From the NCBI RefSeq assembly GCF_030758935.1, contig NZ_CP132333.1, positions 186,001 to 250,000 on the forward strand: a stretch of 64,000 nt of DNA. The letters run 5' to 3'. Under the pieces are notes generated by a model, which worked only from the letters and a program-made list of their open reading frames with translations, was not told the DNA's origin and did not search any database. Shown here piece by piece: positions 45,931 to 54,172 of this stretch (positions are counted from its first letter, which is position 1; each line of letters begins with the position of its first letter). The stretch comes from Geothrix sp. PMB-07 (GTDB lineage Bacteria; Acidobacteriota; Holophagae; Holophagales; Holophagaceae). Made by a program: the position numbers and the translations under genes.

Positions 45931-46074
45931 CTAGCGGGTGAGGGATATTCCGAGGAGAAGCAGCAGGACTGGTACAGCCATGACCACGAGCAGGCGGGCC
46001 CAGGGATGGCGAAGGTTGGGATGACCCTCCGCGGGCTGGAGGTCTGTTTCAGGGCAAGACAGCGAAGCGGGCAT
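45931..46074 (-). CDS. Small single-helix membrane protein inside kdp operon, 47 aa
   Basis: ATG 46074 is preceded by GAGGTGG and starts eight bases after the kdpA stop. The product has a hydrophilic N-terminus ('[20 protein letters not shown]') and one membrane helix ('[18 protein letters not shown]') ending in Arg. It lies entirely in the 180-base gap between kdpA and kdpB. No homologue is known to me. It could be an extra KdpF-like stabilising peptide. The good ribosome site, hydrophobicity and fitted position support a real gene. Confidence 0.6.
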   Translation of the reverse strand: MPASLSCPETDLQPAEGHPNLRHPWARLLVVMAVPVLLLLLGISLTR

Positions 46075-46082
46075 GGTCCACC

Positions 46083-47780
46083 TCAGCGCAGGGCCAATTG
46101 TTCGGCGATGGGTCCCAGGGCAAGGGCGGGCAGATAGGTGAGGGCGCCCACCAGCAGGACCACGCCCACCAGAACCGCCACGAAGAGCGGGGTGTGCGTG
46201 GGCAGGGTGCCCAGGCCTTCAGGTGTGTGCTTCTTGCGGCCCAGGGAACCCGCGATGGCCAGCACGGGGAAGATGACGCCGAAGCGGCCCACCAGCATGG
46301 CCAGGGCCAGGCCGTAGTTGTAGAAGGGGATGTTCACATTGAGGCCGCCGAAGGCGCTGCCGTTGTTCTGGGCGCAGCTGCTGAAGGCGTACAGGATCTG
46401 GGTGAAGCCGTGGGGGCCCGGATTAGAGACCGAGGCCGAGGCCGTGGCGGAGAGCACGGCGGCCGCGGTGCCGATGAGGATGGCCGCCGAGGGCAGCAGG
46501 ATGGCGATGGAGGCCATCTTCATCTCGAAGGCCTCGATCTTCTTGCCCAGGTACTCCGGCGTGCGCCCCACCATGAGGCCGCCGATGAAGACGCCGACGA
46601 GGGCAAAGAGCAGCATGCCGTAGAGCCCTGAGCCCACACCGCCGAATACCACTTCGCCCAGCTGGATGAGCCACAAGGGTACGAGCCCACCCAGAGGGGT
46701 GAAGGAGTCGTGCATGCCGTTGACGGCACCGCAGGAAGCCGAAGTGGTGATGGTGGCGAAGAGGCTGGTGGCACCAGTGCCGAAGCGGACTTCCTTGCCT
46801 TCCATGTTGCCGCCGCCCTGTTGCAGGGTGGCGACCTGATCCACGGGAAGGCTTTTCAGGCCGGCATTGCCTTTGGCCTCGGCCCATGTGGTGACGGATA
46901 GGGCCATCACGAAGATCACTGTCATGGCGGCCAGCACGGCCCAGCCCTGACGGCGATCTTTCACCATCTTGCCGAAGGTGAGGCAGAGGGCCGCAGGAAT
47001 GGCAAAGATGGCCAGCATGTGAATGAGGTTGCTGAGGGCCGTGGGGTTTTCAAAGGGATGGGCCGAGTTCGCGTTGAAGAAGCCGCCGCCATTGGTGCCC
47101 AGCATCTTGATGGCCACCTGGGAGGCCACGGGGCCCATGGCGATGAGTTGTCCGGAGGCGGTGTGGACATAGGCCGACAGGTTCTGGATCGCGCCCTGCG
47201 ATACCAGCAGCAGGGCAATGACGGCGCTGAGAGGCAGCAGCACGTACAGGGTGCTGCGGATCAGGTCGGCCCAGGCATTGCCGATGCCGTTGGCCGTGCG
47301 CCGGACCAGCCCCCGGATGAGGGCCACCAGCACAGCGATGCCCGTGGCGGCGGACAGGAAGTTCTGCACCGTGAGGCCCAGCATCTGGGTCAGGTAGCTC
47401 ATGGTGCTTTCACCGCCGTAGGCCTGCCAGTTGGTGTTGGTGATGAAGCTGACCGCGGTGTTGATGGACAAATCCGTGGGCAGTTTGCCCATGGCTTCCG
47501 GATTCAGGGGCAGGACGCCCTGAGCCTTTTGCAGGGCGAAGACCGCCGCAAAGCCCAGCAGGTTGAAGAAGGCGATGGCCCAGGCATAGGTTTTCCACCC
47601 CATGTCCTCTTGGCCCGTGATGCCCATAAGGCGATACAACACCCTTTCTACGGGGCCGAACACCGGGTGGAGGAAGGTGCGCTCCCCCTCCATGACCTTC
47701 GCGATGAAGGGCCCAAGCGGGAGGGCGATGCCCAGCAGCAGGGCGAGGAAGAGGAGGTTCTGGATCCAGGCATGGCTCAT
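46083..47780 (-). CDS. kdpA: KdpA, potassium channel-like subunit of KdpFABC
   Basis: 565 residues from ATG 47780; the upstream open frame to 47969 is a shadow of kdpF and the 63-residue ORF. Four repeated M1-P-M2 units with degenerate selectivity filters are visible, including '[17 protein letters not shown]' (first filter) and '[26 protein letters not shown]' (second), then '[19 protein letters not shown]' and '[10 protein letters not shown]'-like '[11 protein letters not shown]'. Inner-membrane K+-binding and translocating subunit. Its start overlaps the kdpF stop (ATGA), so the two are translationally coupled. Confidence 0.97.
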   Translation of the reverse strand: MSHAWIQNLLFLALLLGIALPLGPFIAKVMEGERTFLHPVFGPVERVLYRLMGITGQEDMGWKTYAWAIAFFNLLGFAAVFALQKAQGVLPLNPEAMGKLPTDLSINTAVSFITNTNWQAYGGESTMSYLTQMLGLTVQNFLSAATGIAVLVALIRGLVRRTANGIGNAWADLIRSTLYVLLPLSAVIALLLVSQGAIQNLSAYVHTASGQLIAMGPVASQVAIKMLGTNGGGFFNANSAHPFENPTALSNLIHMLAIFAIPAALCLTFGKMVKDRRQGWAVLAAMTVIFVMALSVTTWAEAKGNAGLKSLPVDQVATLQQGGGNMEGKEVRFGTGATSLFATITTSASCGAVNGMHDSFTPLGGLVPLWLIQLGEVVFGGVGSGLYGMLLFALVGVFIGGLMVGRTPEYLGKKIEAFEMKMASIAILLPSAAILIGTAAAVLSATASASVSNPGPHGFTQILYAFSSCAQNNGSAFGGLNVNIPFYNYGLALAMLVGRFGVIFPVLAIAGSLGRKKHTPEGLGTLPTHTPLFVAVLVGVVLLVGALTYLPALALGPIAEQLALR

Positions 47781-47869
47781 TGGAACTTCTCCGGCTTGAG
47801 CAAGGCAAAGGTGAGGTAGCCAAGCAGGCCCAGGGCCAGCAGGGTTGCGATCAGTAGGGTCGAACTCAT
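47777..47869 (-). CDS. kdpF: KdpF, small stabilising subunit
   Basis: 30 residues ('[20 protein letters not shown]' and a short tail ending KPEKFQ), one membrane helix followed by 'LLKPEKF', the pattern of KdpF, which stabilises the Kdp complex. GGAG lies upstream. Its stop overlaps the kdpA start, and its own ATG overlaps the stop of the preceding 63-residue ORF, giving a chain of coupled small genes. Confidence 0.9.
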   Translation of the reverse strand: MSSTLLIATLLALGLLGYLTFALLKPEKFQ

Positions 47870-48057
47870 GAGAGGCTCCGGGAAAGCGAAAGCAGGTAAG
47901 CCAGGATCCAAGCCACCAGGGGGCTCCAGCACAGGACCAGCATGGTGAACGAATCACCCCTGCTGCCACGACTGGAGCGGATGTGCAGGGCGGTCCGGGT
48001 GCCGAACCAGCCCACGGCCAGGGCCGGAGGGAGGAAGAGGAACCATCTCAGCGGCAT
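47866..48057 (-). CDS. Small two-helix membrane protein at the head of the kdp operon, 63 aa
   Basis: ATG 48057 has TTTTTGGAG five bases upstream; a GTG two codons earlier is less likely. Two membrane helices ('[17 protein letters not shown]' and '[20 protein letters not shown]') are joined by a basic loop ('[12 protein letters not shown]'). The TGA stop overlaps the ATG of kdpF. It is the first gene after the KdpE-like box at 48114-48131, so it should be expressed with the pump. Not part of known KdpFABC; I do not recognise a family. Confidence 0.65.
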   Translation of the reverse strand: MPLRWFLFLPPALAVGWFGTRTALHIRSSRGSRGDSFTMLVLCWSPLVAWILAYLLSLSRSLS

Positions 48058-48113
48058 GGCCACTCCAAAAAGCCGGCTGAACGAACCGGCTTCAAAGAAT
48101 GGCCATGATGTCC

Positions 48114-48131
48114 GTTAAGGCGGCGTTAGGA
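48114..48131 (-). promoter_or_regulatory. KdpE-like box before the kdp operon
   Basis: On the minus strand TCCTAACGCCGCCTTAAC: 15 of 18 bases match the kimA box, with the difference confined to the three central bases. Half-sites CCTAAC and CTTAAC are 11 bases apart. A third half-site TTTAAC lies 21 bases further upstream (48146-48151). TTAACG can serve as -35. An AAGCCGG/CCGGCTT hairpin lies between here and the first gene (about 48069-48091). Confidence 0.6.
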
Positions 48132-48218
48132 GATGCCCCGGCGACGTTAAACCTTCGTTGTCGGGGGCAGGCGGCCCAGGGATGGCAGCCTGGCTCCGGG
48201 GCATCGAGTGGGAGGCCC

Positions 48219-48235
48219 TGCGACATCTCGTCGCA
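48219..48235. promoter_or_regulatory. RegA-type palindrome, site 1
   Basis: TGCGACATCTCGTCGCA, a near-perfect 17-base palindrome matching the RegR/RegA consensus GNGMCRTTNNGNCGC except one T. It lies 107 bases before the hemerythrin-like gene and on the other side of the kdp promoter region. Confidence 0.6.
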
Positions 48236-48341
48236 TTCCCTGATTCCCGGCGATGCCTATGATCAACCGCACGGCACCGAGTGCACGCAGGGGATCGGGG
48301 GAATCGTGGCACACACCATTGCAGAGAAAGGATGGAATCCC

Positions 48342-48701
48342 ATGCATCCGGGGGTCAGCTGGGAAGATCAGGTGCTGGACCTGGAGGCAGCGGCCTGGTT
48401 GGCCGGACCGGGCCCCTCCGGCGATTCCTGCACCAACCGCCACTTCCTGGCCGTTTTCGCGGTCTACCTGGTGAAACAGTTTCGTGAAGAGGAAGCCCTG
48501 CTGCGCCGAGCGAATCGGTCGGCCTGGATCTGCCGACGCCGCGCCAACCAGCGTCTGGCCCAGTGGCTGCGCGCCCTGATGGTGGAGGTGGACCTGGGGC
48601 TGGATGCGACCGCGGGCATTCGCGCCTTCCTGGATGCCTGGCAGGCACACCGGCCGCCGACCGGCCCGGTTGGAGCCGAGGAGGGATGCGGCTGGCACTG
48701 A
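48342..48701 (+). CDS. Hemerythrin-like helical protein lacking iron ligands, 119 aa
   Basis: ATG 48342 is chosen; the longer frame from 48099 would contain the RegA palindrome and looks non-coding. The core 'NRHFLAVFAVYLVKQFREEEALLRRANRSAWICRRRANQRLAQWLRALMVEVDLG' aligns with the hemerythrin domain of the GGDEF protein at 60182-61729 ('SQHFHDEETLLRRLGYAGLREHADVHTQLL'). The His that bind iron are replaced here (QF for HF; R, N and Q in the HxxxH helix). A predicted soluble four-helix bundle that probably does not bind a di-iron centre. Role unknown. Confidence 0.5.
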   Translation: MHPGVSWEDQVLDLEAAAWLAGPGPSGDSCTNRHFLAVFAVYLVKQFREEEALLRRANRSAWICRRRANQRLAQWLRALMVEVDLGLDATAGIRAFLDAWQAHRPPTGPVGAEEGCGWH

Positions 48702-48711
48702 GGACGGACGG

Positions 48712-48730
48712 CTGCGACATTTTGTCGCAG
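48712..48730. promoter_or_regulatory. RegA-type palindrome, site 2
   Basis: CTGCGACATTTTGTCGCAG, a near-perfect 19-base palindrome fully matching the published RegR consensus GNGMCRTTNNGNCGC. It is 53 bases before the copper receptor-regBA operon, so it suggests autoregulation. Confidence 0.7.
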
Positions 48731-48783
48731 GGGCCTAGGGCATAGAAAACGTTAAGGTCAACTGGTTCTCTGGAGCTGGAACC

Positions 48784-50871
48784 ATGATCCTGTCGCGCCT
48801 CTGCATCCGCCTGTCCCTGGTCTGCGCCCTGCCCGTGGCGGCGGCCGAAGCGGATGATCCGGCCAAGAAGCCCGCCCCTAAGCCGGAACCCGCCGCCGTG
48901 GTGGAAGTGACCGCGCCGCTGCCCACGGAGCCCCTGGTGACGGTGCTCGATGCGAAGGCGCCCCGCCAGCCCGTTCCTGCCCACGACGGCGCCGAGTACC
49001 TGAAGACCATTCCCGGCTTCTCGGTGATCCGCAAGGGCGGCACCGATGGCGACCCTGTACTGCGGGGCATGGCGGGCTCCAGGCTCATCATGCTTCTGGA
49101 CGGGGAGCAGATCCTGGGTGGGTGCGGTATGCGCATGGATCCCCCCACCGCCTACATTTTCCCCGAGTCCTATGACCGCATCACCGTGGTGAAGGGCCCC
49201 CAGACCGTGCTCTACGGCCCTGGCAACTCCGCGGGTACCGTGCGCTTTGAACGTTCCAACGCGCGCTTCCAGCAGCCTGGCTTCGAAGGCTTCGCCAGCC
49301 TCATGGGTGGCAGCTTCGGCCGGCACGACGAGGTGTTCGATGCCCGGGTCGGCACCTCCGATGTCTATGTGCGCGGCATCGGTACGCGCTCCCACTCGGA
49401 CGACTACGAAGACGGCAAGGGCACGTCCATCCACTCGAAGTACACGCGGTGGAGCGCCAACGCCGCCTTCGGCTGGACCCCCAACGACAACACCCTCCTC
49501 GAGGTCACGGGCGCCCGCAGCAACGGCGAGGCCGCATATGCGGATCGCACCATGGATGGCGCCAAGTTTCTGCGCGAGAACCTGGGCCTCAAGGGCCAAT
49601 TCCGCCACCTCTCCACCCTGGTGGAGAAGGTTGAATTCCAGGCCTACCGCAACTACGCCGACCACATCATGGACAACTACTCGGTTAGGACCTTCACCCC
49701 GACCATGATGTCCTCGCAACCCTCTGCCATGAACCCCGACCGCACCACCAAGGGCGGGCGCCTGGCGGCGGACCTGCGGGTGGCCTCCACAACCCTCCTG
49801 GAATTGGGTTTCGATGCCCAGACCAACGAGCACACCGGCCGCATGAGCATGATGCAGTGGTCCATGCCCGAGGAGGCCAAGCCCAGGGTTCCGGATGCCC
49901 GCTTCCGCAACATGGGCCTCTTCGCCGAGGTGAATCACGCCTTCACCACCCAAGATCGCCTCGTCGGCGGCCTGCGCGCCGACCGCTGGCACGCGGAGGA
50001 TCCCCGCGCCACCGTGGCGCTCACGATGATGTCCACGGTGCCCAATCCCACGGCCGACCAGCAACGAGACGAAACCCTCACCAGCGGCTTCCTGCGGTAC
50101 GAGCGCGAGGCGGGAATCGGGAGTACCTGGTATGCAGGGGTGGGCCACGCCGAGCGCTTCCCTGACTACTGGGAGGCCATCACGAAGGAGAGTCGAACGG
50201 GGGTCAGCGCCTTCAACACCCGGCCCGAGCGCACCACGCAGCTGGACATCGGATGGATCCAGCAGACTGGCACCGTCCAGGCCTCTGTCTCCGCCTTCTA
50301 TGGCAAGGTGGGCGACTTCATCCTCATCGAATCCAATGTGGCGAAGCCCGCGGGCATGATGGGCACGCGGCTCACCACCGTCACGCGCAACGTGGACGCC
50401 ACCACCTGGGGCGGCGAGGTCGGCGCCACCACGAAGCTGGCCGGCTTCCTGAAGGTGGACGCCACCTTGGCCTACACCCACGGCCAGAACGACACCGATG
50501 CCAAGCCCCTGGCCCAGATCGCGCCCCTGGAGGCCCGTCTGGGGCTGGGATATGAAGTAGACGCCTGGTCCGTCGGCCTGCTGCTCCGCGGGGTGGCGCG
50601 CCAGGATCGCTTCGCCCTCAACCAGGGCAACATCGTGGGTCAGGATCTGGGCGCCACGGGGGGCTTCGGCATCGTCTCCTTCCACGGCGGCTGGAAGCCC
50701 GCCCATGGCTGGCTGGTCAGCGCCGGGGTGGACAACCTGTTCAACCGCCTCTACGCCGAACACATCAGCCGGGGCACCAGCGTCCTGCCAGGCTACGTGG
50801 TGCAGTCCCTGCGGGTGAACGAGCCAGGCCGCATGGCCTGGCTGAAGGCCTCATTCACCTTTGGCCGCTGA
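48784..50871 (+). CDS. TonB-dependent copper receptor, OprC/NosA-like
   Basis: 695 residues. Signal peptide to about residue 20 ('MILSRLCIRLSLVCALPVAAAEA'), a plug with TonB box region 'VVEVTAPLPTEPLVTV', and 'LDGEQILGGCGMRMDPPTAYIFPESYDRITVVKGPQTVLYG', which carries the CxxxM copper-binding motif (Cys114, Met118) known from OprC. Methionine-rich loops ('MMSSQPSAMNP', 'HTGRMSMMQWSMPEEAK') would add copper ligands. The barrel ends 'LKASFTFGR'. An outer-membrane copper importer, of the family linked to nitrous-oxide reductase and copper oxidases. Twenty bases separate it from the regB gene, so they share a transcript. Confidence 0.88.
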   Translation: MILSRLCIRLSLVCALPVAAAEADDPAKKPAPKPEPAAVVEVTAPLPTEPLVTVLDAKAPRQPVPAHDGAEYLKTIPGFSVIRKGGTDGDPVLRGMAGSRLIMLLDGEQILGGCGMRMDPPTAYIFPESYDRITVVKGPQTVLYGPGNSAGTVRFERSNARFQQPGFEGFASLMGGSFGRHDEVFDARVGTSDVYVRGIGTRSHSDDYEDGKGTSIHSKYTRWSANAAFGWTPNDNTLLEVTGARSNGEAAYADRTMDGAKFLRENLGLKGQFRHLSTLVEKVEFQAYRNYADHIMDNYSVRTFTPTMMSSQPSAMNPDRTTKGGRLAADLRVASTTLLELGFDAQTNEHTGRMSMMQWSMPEEAKPRVPDARFRNMGLFAEVNHAFTTQDRLVGGLRADRWHAEDPRATVALTMMSTVPNPTADQQRDETLTSGFLRYEREAGIGSTWYAGVGHAERFPDYWEAITKESRTGVSAFNTRPERTTQLDIGWIQQTGTVQASVSAFYGKVGDFILIESNVAKPAGMMGTRLTTVTRNVDATTWGGEVGATTKLAGFLKVDATLAYTHGQNDTDAKPLAQIAPLEARLGLGYEVDAWSVGLLLRGVARQDRFALNQGNIVGQDLGATGGFGIVSFHGGWKPAHGWLVSAGVDNLFNRLYAEHISRGTSVLPGYVVQSLRVNEPGRMAWLKASFTFGR

Positions 50872-50891
50872 ACCTCGGGTGGAGGGGTTCC

Positions 50892-52181
50892 ATGGATAAT
50901 GGCACGACCATGACCCCTCGCGGCTTCGGCCTCTCCCTCACTTGGCTTGTGCGTCTGCGCTGGATCACGGCGCTGGGGCAGGGCTTGGCCATCCTCGTGG
51001 CCAAGCGGTTGCTCCCGGACGAACTGACCGCCTGGCCGCTGCTCTGCCTGGTGGCCTTCGGCGCTCTCAGCAACCTGGCGCTCATGGCCCGGCTGCGCCA
51101 ACCCGAGCCGGTGCAGCCTGCTCTGCCAGGCCTGATCCTGGGCCTGGACGTGCTTCTGCTGACGGGCCTGCTCTACGGCAGCGGTGGCGCGGCGAATCCC
51201 TTCACGGCCATCTACCTGGTGCACATCACCCTCGCCGCCGTGGTCATGCGCGGTCTCTGGGCCTGGTCCCTGGGGGCGCTGTCCCTGGCGGGCTTCGGCA
51301 TCCTCTTCGTGTGGAACGTGCACATCCACTCGCTGAGCCACATGGATCACGGTGGTGGCGATGGCATCTCGCTCCATCTGGTGGGTATGTGGGTGGCCTT
51401 CGCCATAAGCGCCGCCCTCATTGCGGCCTTCGTGGGCCTGATCACCGAGGCGCTGCGCCAACGGGACGAGGAGTTGGCGGCCCTGCGCGACCTCACGGCG
51501 CGCCAGGCGCGGCTCGCGGCCCTCACCACTCTGGCCGCGGGAGTCGCTCACGAGCTGGGCACGCCGCTGGGTACCATCGCCATCGCCGCCAAGGAACTGC
51601 TTCGCAGCACGGAGGCCATGGGCCTACAGGGCTCCAGCCTGGCCCTGGACGCAGCCCTGATCCGCGAGGAGGTGGGCCGGTGCCGCCGCATCCTCGATCA
51701 GATGGCGGGTCCCACGGGTACCACCCAAGGCGAGCCCTTCCAATCCCTCGATTGGGCGGACCTGGAGGCCGACCTGCTGGAGGGACTGGGCGCGGAGGAC
51801 CGGGATCGCTTGACCTTTCACTGGCCTTCCAGTCCCGGCGGGACGCTGCCACGGAAGGGGCTGGCCCGCACCTTGAGGGCCCTGGTGTCGAATGCGCTCG
51901 AGGCCACGGCCCGACCCGGCAAGGTCCAGGTGTCGGCCCGGCTTGAAGGCGGATCCTGGACCCTGGGCGTGGCCGACGAGGGCATCGGCATGACGCCGGA
52001 GGTGCTGGCCCGGGTGGGTGAGCCCTTTTTCAGCACCAAGCCCACTGGTTCTGGCATGGGTCTGGGCCTCTTCCTGGCGCGCACCTTCGCCGAGCAGCTG
52101 GGCGGGGAGCTCTGCGTGGACTCCCAGCCTGGGCGTGGCACCCGGGTGCAGCTGACCTGGCCGCAGGTGGCTCATGGCTGA
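50892..52181 (+). CDS. regB: RegB/PrrB-type redox sensor histidine kinase
   Basis: 429 residues; ATG 50892 follows GGAGGGG. Six membrane helices (about 12-190). The quinone-binding heptad GGAANPF is at residues 98-104, in the position of the RegB GGxxNPF motif. The H-box is 'AAGVAHELGTPLGTIAI' with His220. A Cys at 264 ('EEVGRCRRILDQM') corresponds in region to the redox-active Cys of RegB. The HATPase part includes 'VSNALEAT', 'VADEGIGM' and 'TGSGMGLGLFLARTF'. It senses quinone or oxygen status and phosphorylates RegA. It overlaps the regA start by eight bases. Confidence 0.9.
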   Translation: MDNGTTMTPRGFGLSLTWLVRLRWITALGQGLAILVAKRLLPDELTAWPLLCLVAFGALSNLALMARLRQPEPVQPALPGLILGLDVLLLTGLLYGSGGAANPFTAIYLVHITLAAVVMRGLWAWSLGALSLAGFGILFVWNVHIHSLSHMDHGGGDGISLHLVGMWVAFAISAALIAAFVGLITEALRQRDEELAALRDLTARQARLAALTTLAAGVAHELGTPLGTIAIAAKELLRSTEAMGLQGSSLALDAALIREEVGRCRRILDQMAGPTGTTQGEPFQSLDWADLEADLLEGLGAEDRDRLTFHWPSSPGGTLPRKGLARTLRALVSNALEATARPGKVQVSARLEGGSWTLGVADEGIGMTPEVLARVGEPFFSTKPTGSGMGLGLFLARTFAEQLGGELCVDSQPGRGTRVQLTWPQVAHG

Positions 52182-52713
52182 GGCGCTGCCCTCCCTCCTG
52201 CTGGTGGACGACGACGCCACCTACCGCGAGCGGCTCGCCAAGGCCATCGCCGCGCGAGGCTTCGAGGTGCGGACCGCCGAGGATGCCGAAGCCGCCGTGG
52301 CCCTGGCCGATGCCGACAGCCCTGAATACGCGGTGCTGGATCTCCGCATGCCCGGCGAGTCGGGCCTCGACCTGCTGCGCCGCCTCATGGCCATCGACCC
52401 CACCACCAAGGTGCTCATGCTCACGGGCTATGGCAGCATCGCCACGGCTCTGGAGGCGGTGCGCCTGGGCGCCGTGAACTACCTGACCAAGCCCGCCGAT
52501 GTCGATGACATCCTCGCTGCCTTTTCGCCGGAGCGGCCCGTATCCGAGACCAGCCCGGATTTGGAGACGCCCTCCCTGGCCCGGGTGGAGTGGGAGCACA
52601 TCCAACGGGTGCTTCAGGACTGCGACGGCAACCTGTCGGAGGCGGCGCGCCGCCTGGGCATGCACCGCCGCAGCCTGCAGCGGAAGGCGGCCCGAAGGCG
52701 GCCCTCCCGTTAG
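52174..52713 (+). CDS. regA: RegA/PrrA/ActR-type response regulator
   Basis: 179 residues. Receiver domain with 'LLLVDDDATYRERLAKAI' and phospho-acceptor Asp56 ('AVLDLRMPGESGL'), switch Lys in 'VNYLTKPADVDDI', then a linker and a short Fis-type helix-turn-helix ('VEWEHIQRVLQDCDGNLSEAARRLGMHRRSLQRK', about 136-170), the RegA/PrrA/ActR layout. It is expected to bind palindromes of the kind seen upstream of five local genes. Coupled to regB. Confidence 0.92.
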   Translation: MAEALPSLLLVDDDATYRERLAKAIAARGFEVRTAEDAEAAVALADADSPEYAVLDLRMPGESGLDLLRRLMAIDPTTKVLMLTGYGSIATALEAVRLGAVNYLTKPADVDDILAAFSPERPVSETSPDLETPSLARVEWEHIQRVLQDCDGNLSEAARRLGMHRRSLQRKAARRRPSR

Positions 52714-52773
52714 GTCTTCCAGGGGCGGGTTAGGCAGCGCTTCCGCAGGCTCGTGAAAATGGTCTGGGGCATC

Positions 52774-52790
52774 AGCGACATCTTGTCGCA
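52774..52790. promoter_or_regulatory. RegA-type palindrome, site 3
   Basis: AGCGACATCTTGTCGCA, with GCGACA/TGTCGC arms, 36 bases before the first cytochrome gene. This short distance suits activation or repression at the core promoter. Confidence 0.65.
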
Positions 52791-52825
52791 TGGGAACGCT
52801 GGAAATCTAAAGCTAGATTGAGGGA

Positions 52826-54172
52826 ATGGACTTTCCGATTTTCCACCTCGATTTCCTCGGCAACAGGTTGCTCGTCGCCATGACGGCCATCCTCCATGTG
52901 CTGATCAACCATCCCCTGGCGGTGGGCGCCTATCCGCTCATCACCCTGCTGGAATGGCAGGGCCTGCGAAGGTCGGAACCCGCCTGGGATGGCCTGGCCT
53001 ACCGGGTGGCGAGGGTTGTCTTCATCATCACGACCACCGTTGGCGCGCTGACGGGGGTCGGGATCTGGCTCACCACCGCCCTGGTGGCCCCGGCGGCGAT
53101 TGGGAGCCTGCTCAGGGTCTTCTTCTGGGCCTGGTTCACGGAGTGGTTGGTCTTCATCACCGAAGTCGGCCTCATCATGGCCTACTACCTCACCTGGAAA
53201 CGCTTTGCATCCCCGAGGCTCAAGCGCTTGCACGTGGCCCTCGGCGCAGCCTTGAGCCTGTTCTCCTGGCTGACCATGGCGCTCATCGTGGCGATCCTGG
53301 GCTTCATGATGAACAGCGGTGCGTGGAAGGAAGGGCAGGATTTCCTTTCGGCGGTCTTCAACCCGCTCTACCTTCCGCAGCTGGCCTTCCGGACCACCTT
53401 TGCGATGACCACGGCCGGCCTCTTCGTCTGGTTCTGCCTTTTCTTCGTGACGCGTCGGGAAGATCCCATTCGAAGCGACGCCACGCGGCTCACGGCGCGA
53501 TGGACGCTGGCGTGGCTGCCCCTCTGTGGCTTGGCATCGCTCTGGTACTGGAAGCAGGTGCCTGCGGCCATGCAAGCCCATGCGCACGTGGCGCTGCTCA
53601 CCCAGGCGTTCAGCCACTGGCACCGCGCCTTTCTGGGCATCCTCGGCCTCACCGTGCTGGTCATCGGCCTGTTCGCCCTTCTGGGCGCCTCGCGGCCACG
53701 CTGGCTGCCCGCCTGGGCCCTGGTGGTGCCCTTCATCCTTTCCAGCTGGCTCCTCAGCCACTTTGAACGGGTGAGGGAGTTCATCCGGAAACCCTATGTG
53801 ATCGCCGACTACATGTACGCGAATGGCGTGAGGGTATCCGCCCTGCCGGTCTACCAGCGCGATGGCATGCTCCCCTACGCCACGTATGCGACCGTCAAGG
53901 AAGCCACGGCCAGCAATGCCGCCACCGCCGGAAAAGATGTCTTCATGCTGGCCTGCTCACGATGCCACACCACGCGGGGCGTCAATGGCGTCGTGGCGCA
54001 CTTTCAGCGCATCCAGGGAACGAGGCCCTGGGATGAGGAAGCCCTCACCGACTTCATCCAGGGCATGCACCTCACACGAACCTACATGCCGCCTTTCCCT
54101 GGCAATGCGGCCGAGGCCCATGCCCTCGCCGTGTATCTCAAGAGCCTTCAGCCGGGCCCGGACACGAAGTGA
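52826..54172 (+). CDS. CydA-like membrane protein fused to cytochrome c (subunit 1)
   Basis: 448 residues. About eight membrane helices (13-345) resemble bd-oxidase subunit I: His24 in 'AMTAILHVLINHPL' aligns with the high-spin heme ligand, Glu residues in 'WFTEWLVFITEVG' match the proton-path region, and 'FERVREFIRKPYVIADYMY' keeps the E..R.P pattern of GRQPW. The expected His of the low-spin heme b (FVHT) appears as 'FRTT', so heme content may differ. A C-terminal cytochrome c domain has CSRCH at 377-381 and probable axial Met in 'TYMPPFPGN'. No CydB is adjacent. It may pass electrons from quinol to periplasmic cytochromes instead of oxygen. Its stop overlaps the next gene (TGATG). Confidence 0.8.
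   Translation: MDFPIFHLDFLGNRLLVAMTAILHVLINHPLAVGAYPLITLLEWQGLRRSEPAWDGLAYRVARVVFIITTTVGALTGVGIWLTTALVAPAAIGSLLRVFFWAWFTEWLVFITEVGLIMAYYLTWKRFASPRLKRLHVALGAALSLFSWLTMALIVAILGFMMNSGAWKEGQDFLSAVFNPLYLPQLAFRTTFAMTTAGLFVWFCLFFVTRREDPIRSDATRLTARWTLAWLPLCGLASLWYWKQVPAAMQAHAHVALLTQAFSHWHRAFLGILGLTVLVIGLFALLGASRPRWLPAWALVVPFILSSWLLSHFERVREFIRKPYVIADYMYANGVRVSALPVYQRDGMLPYATYATVKEATASNAATAGKDVFMLACSRCHTTRGVNGVVAHFQRIQGTRPWDEEALTDFIQGMHLTRTYMPPFPGNAAEAHALAVYLKSLQPGPDTK

Noticed and set aside
48099-48341. N-terminal extension of the hemerythrin-like ORF
   Set aside because: It would bury a RegA-type palindrome in coding sequence and its translation has no family character; the start at 48342 is preferred.
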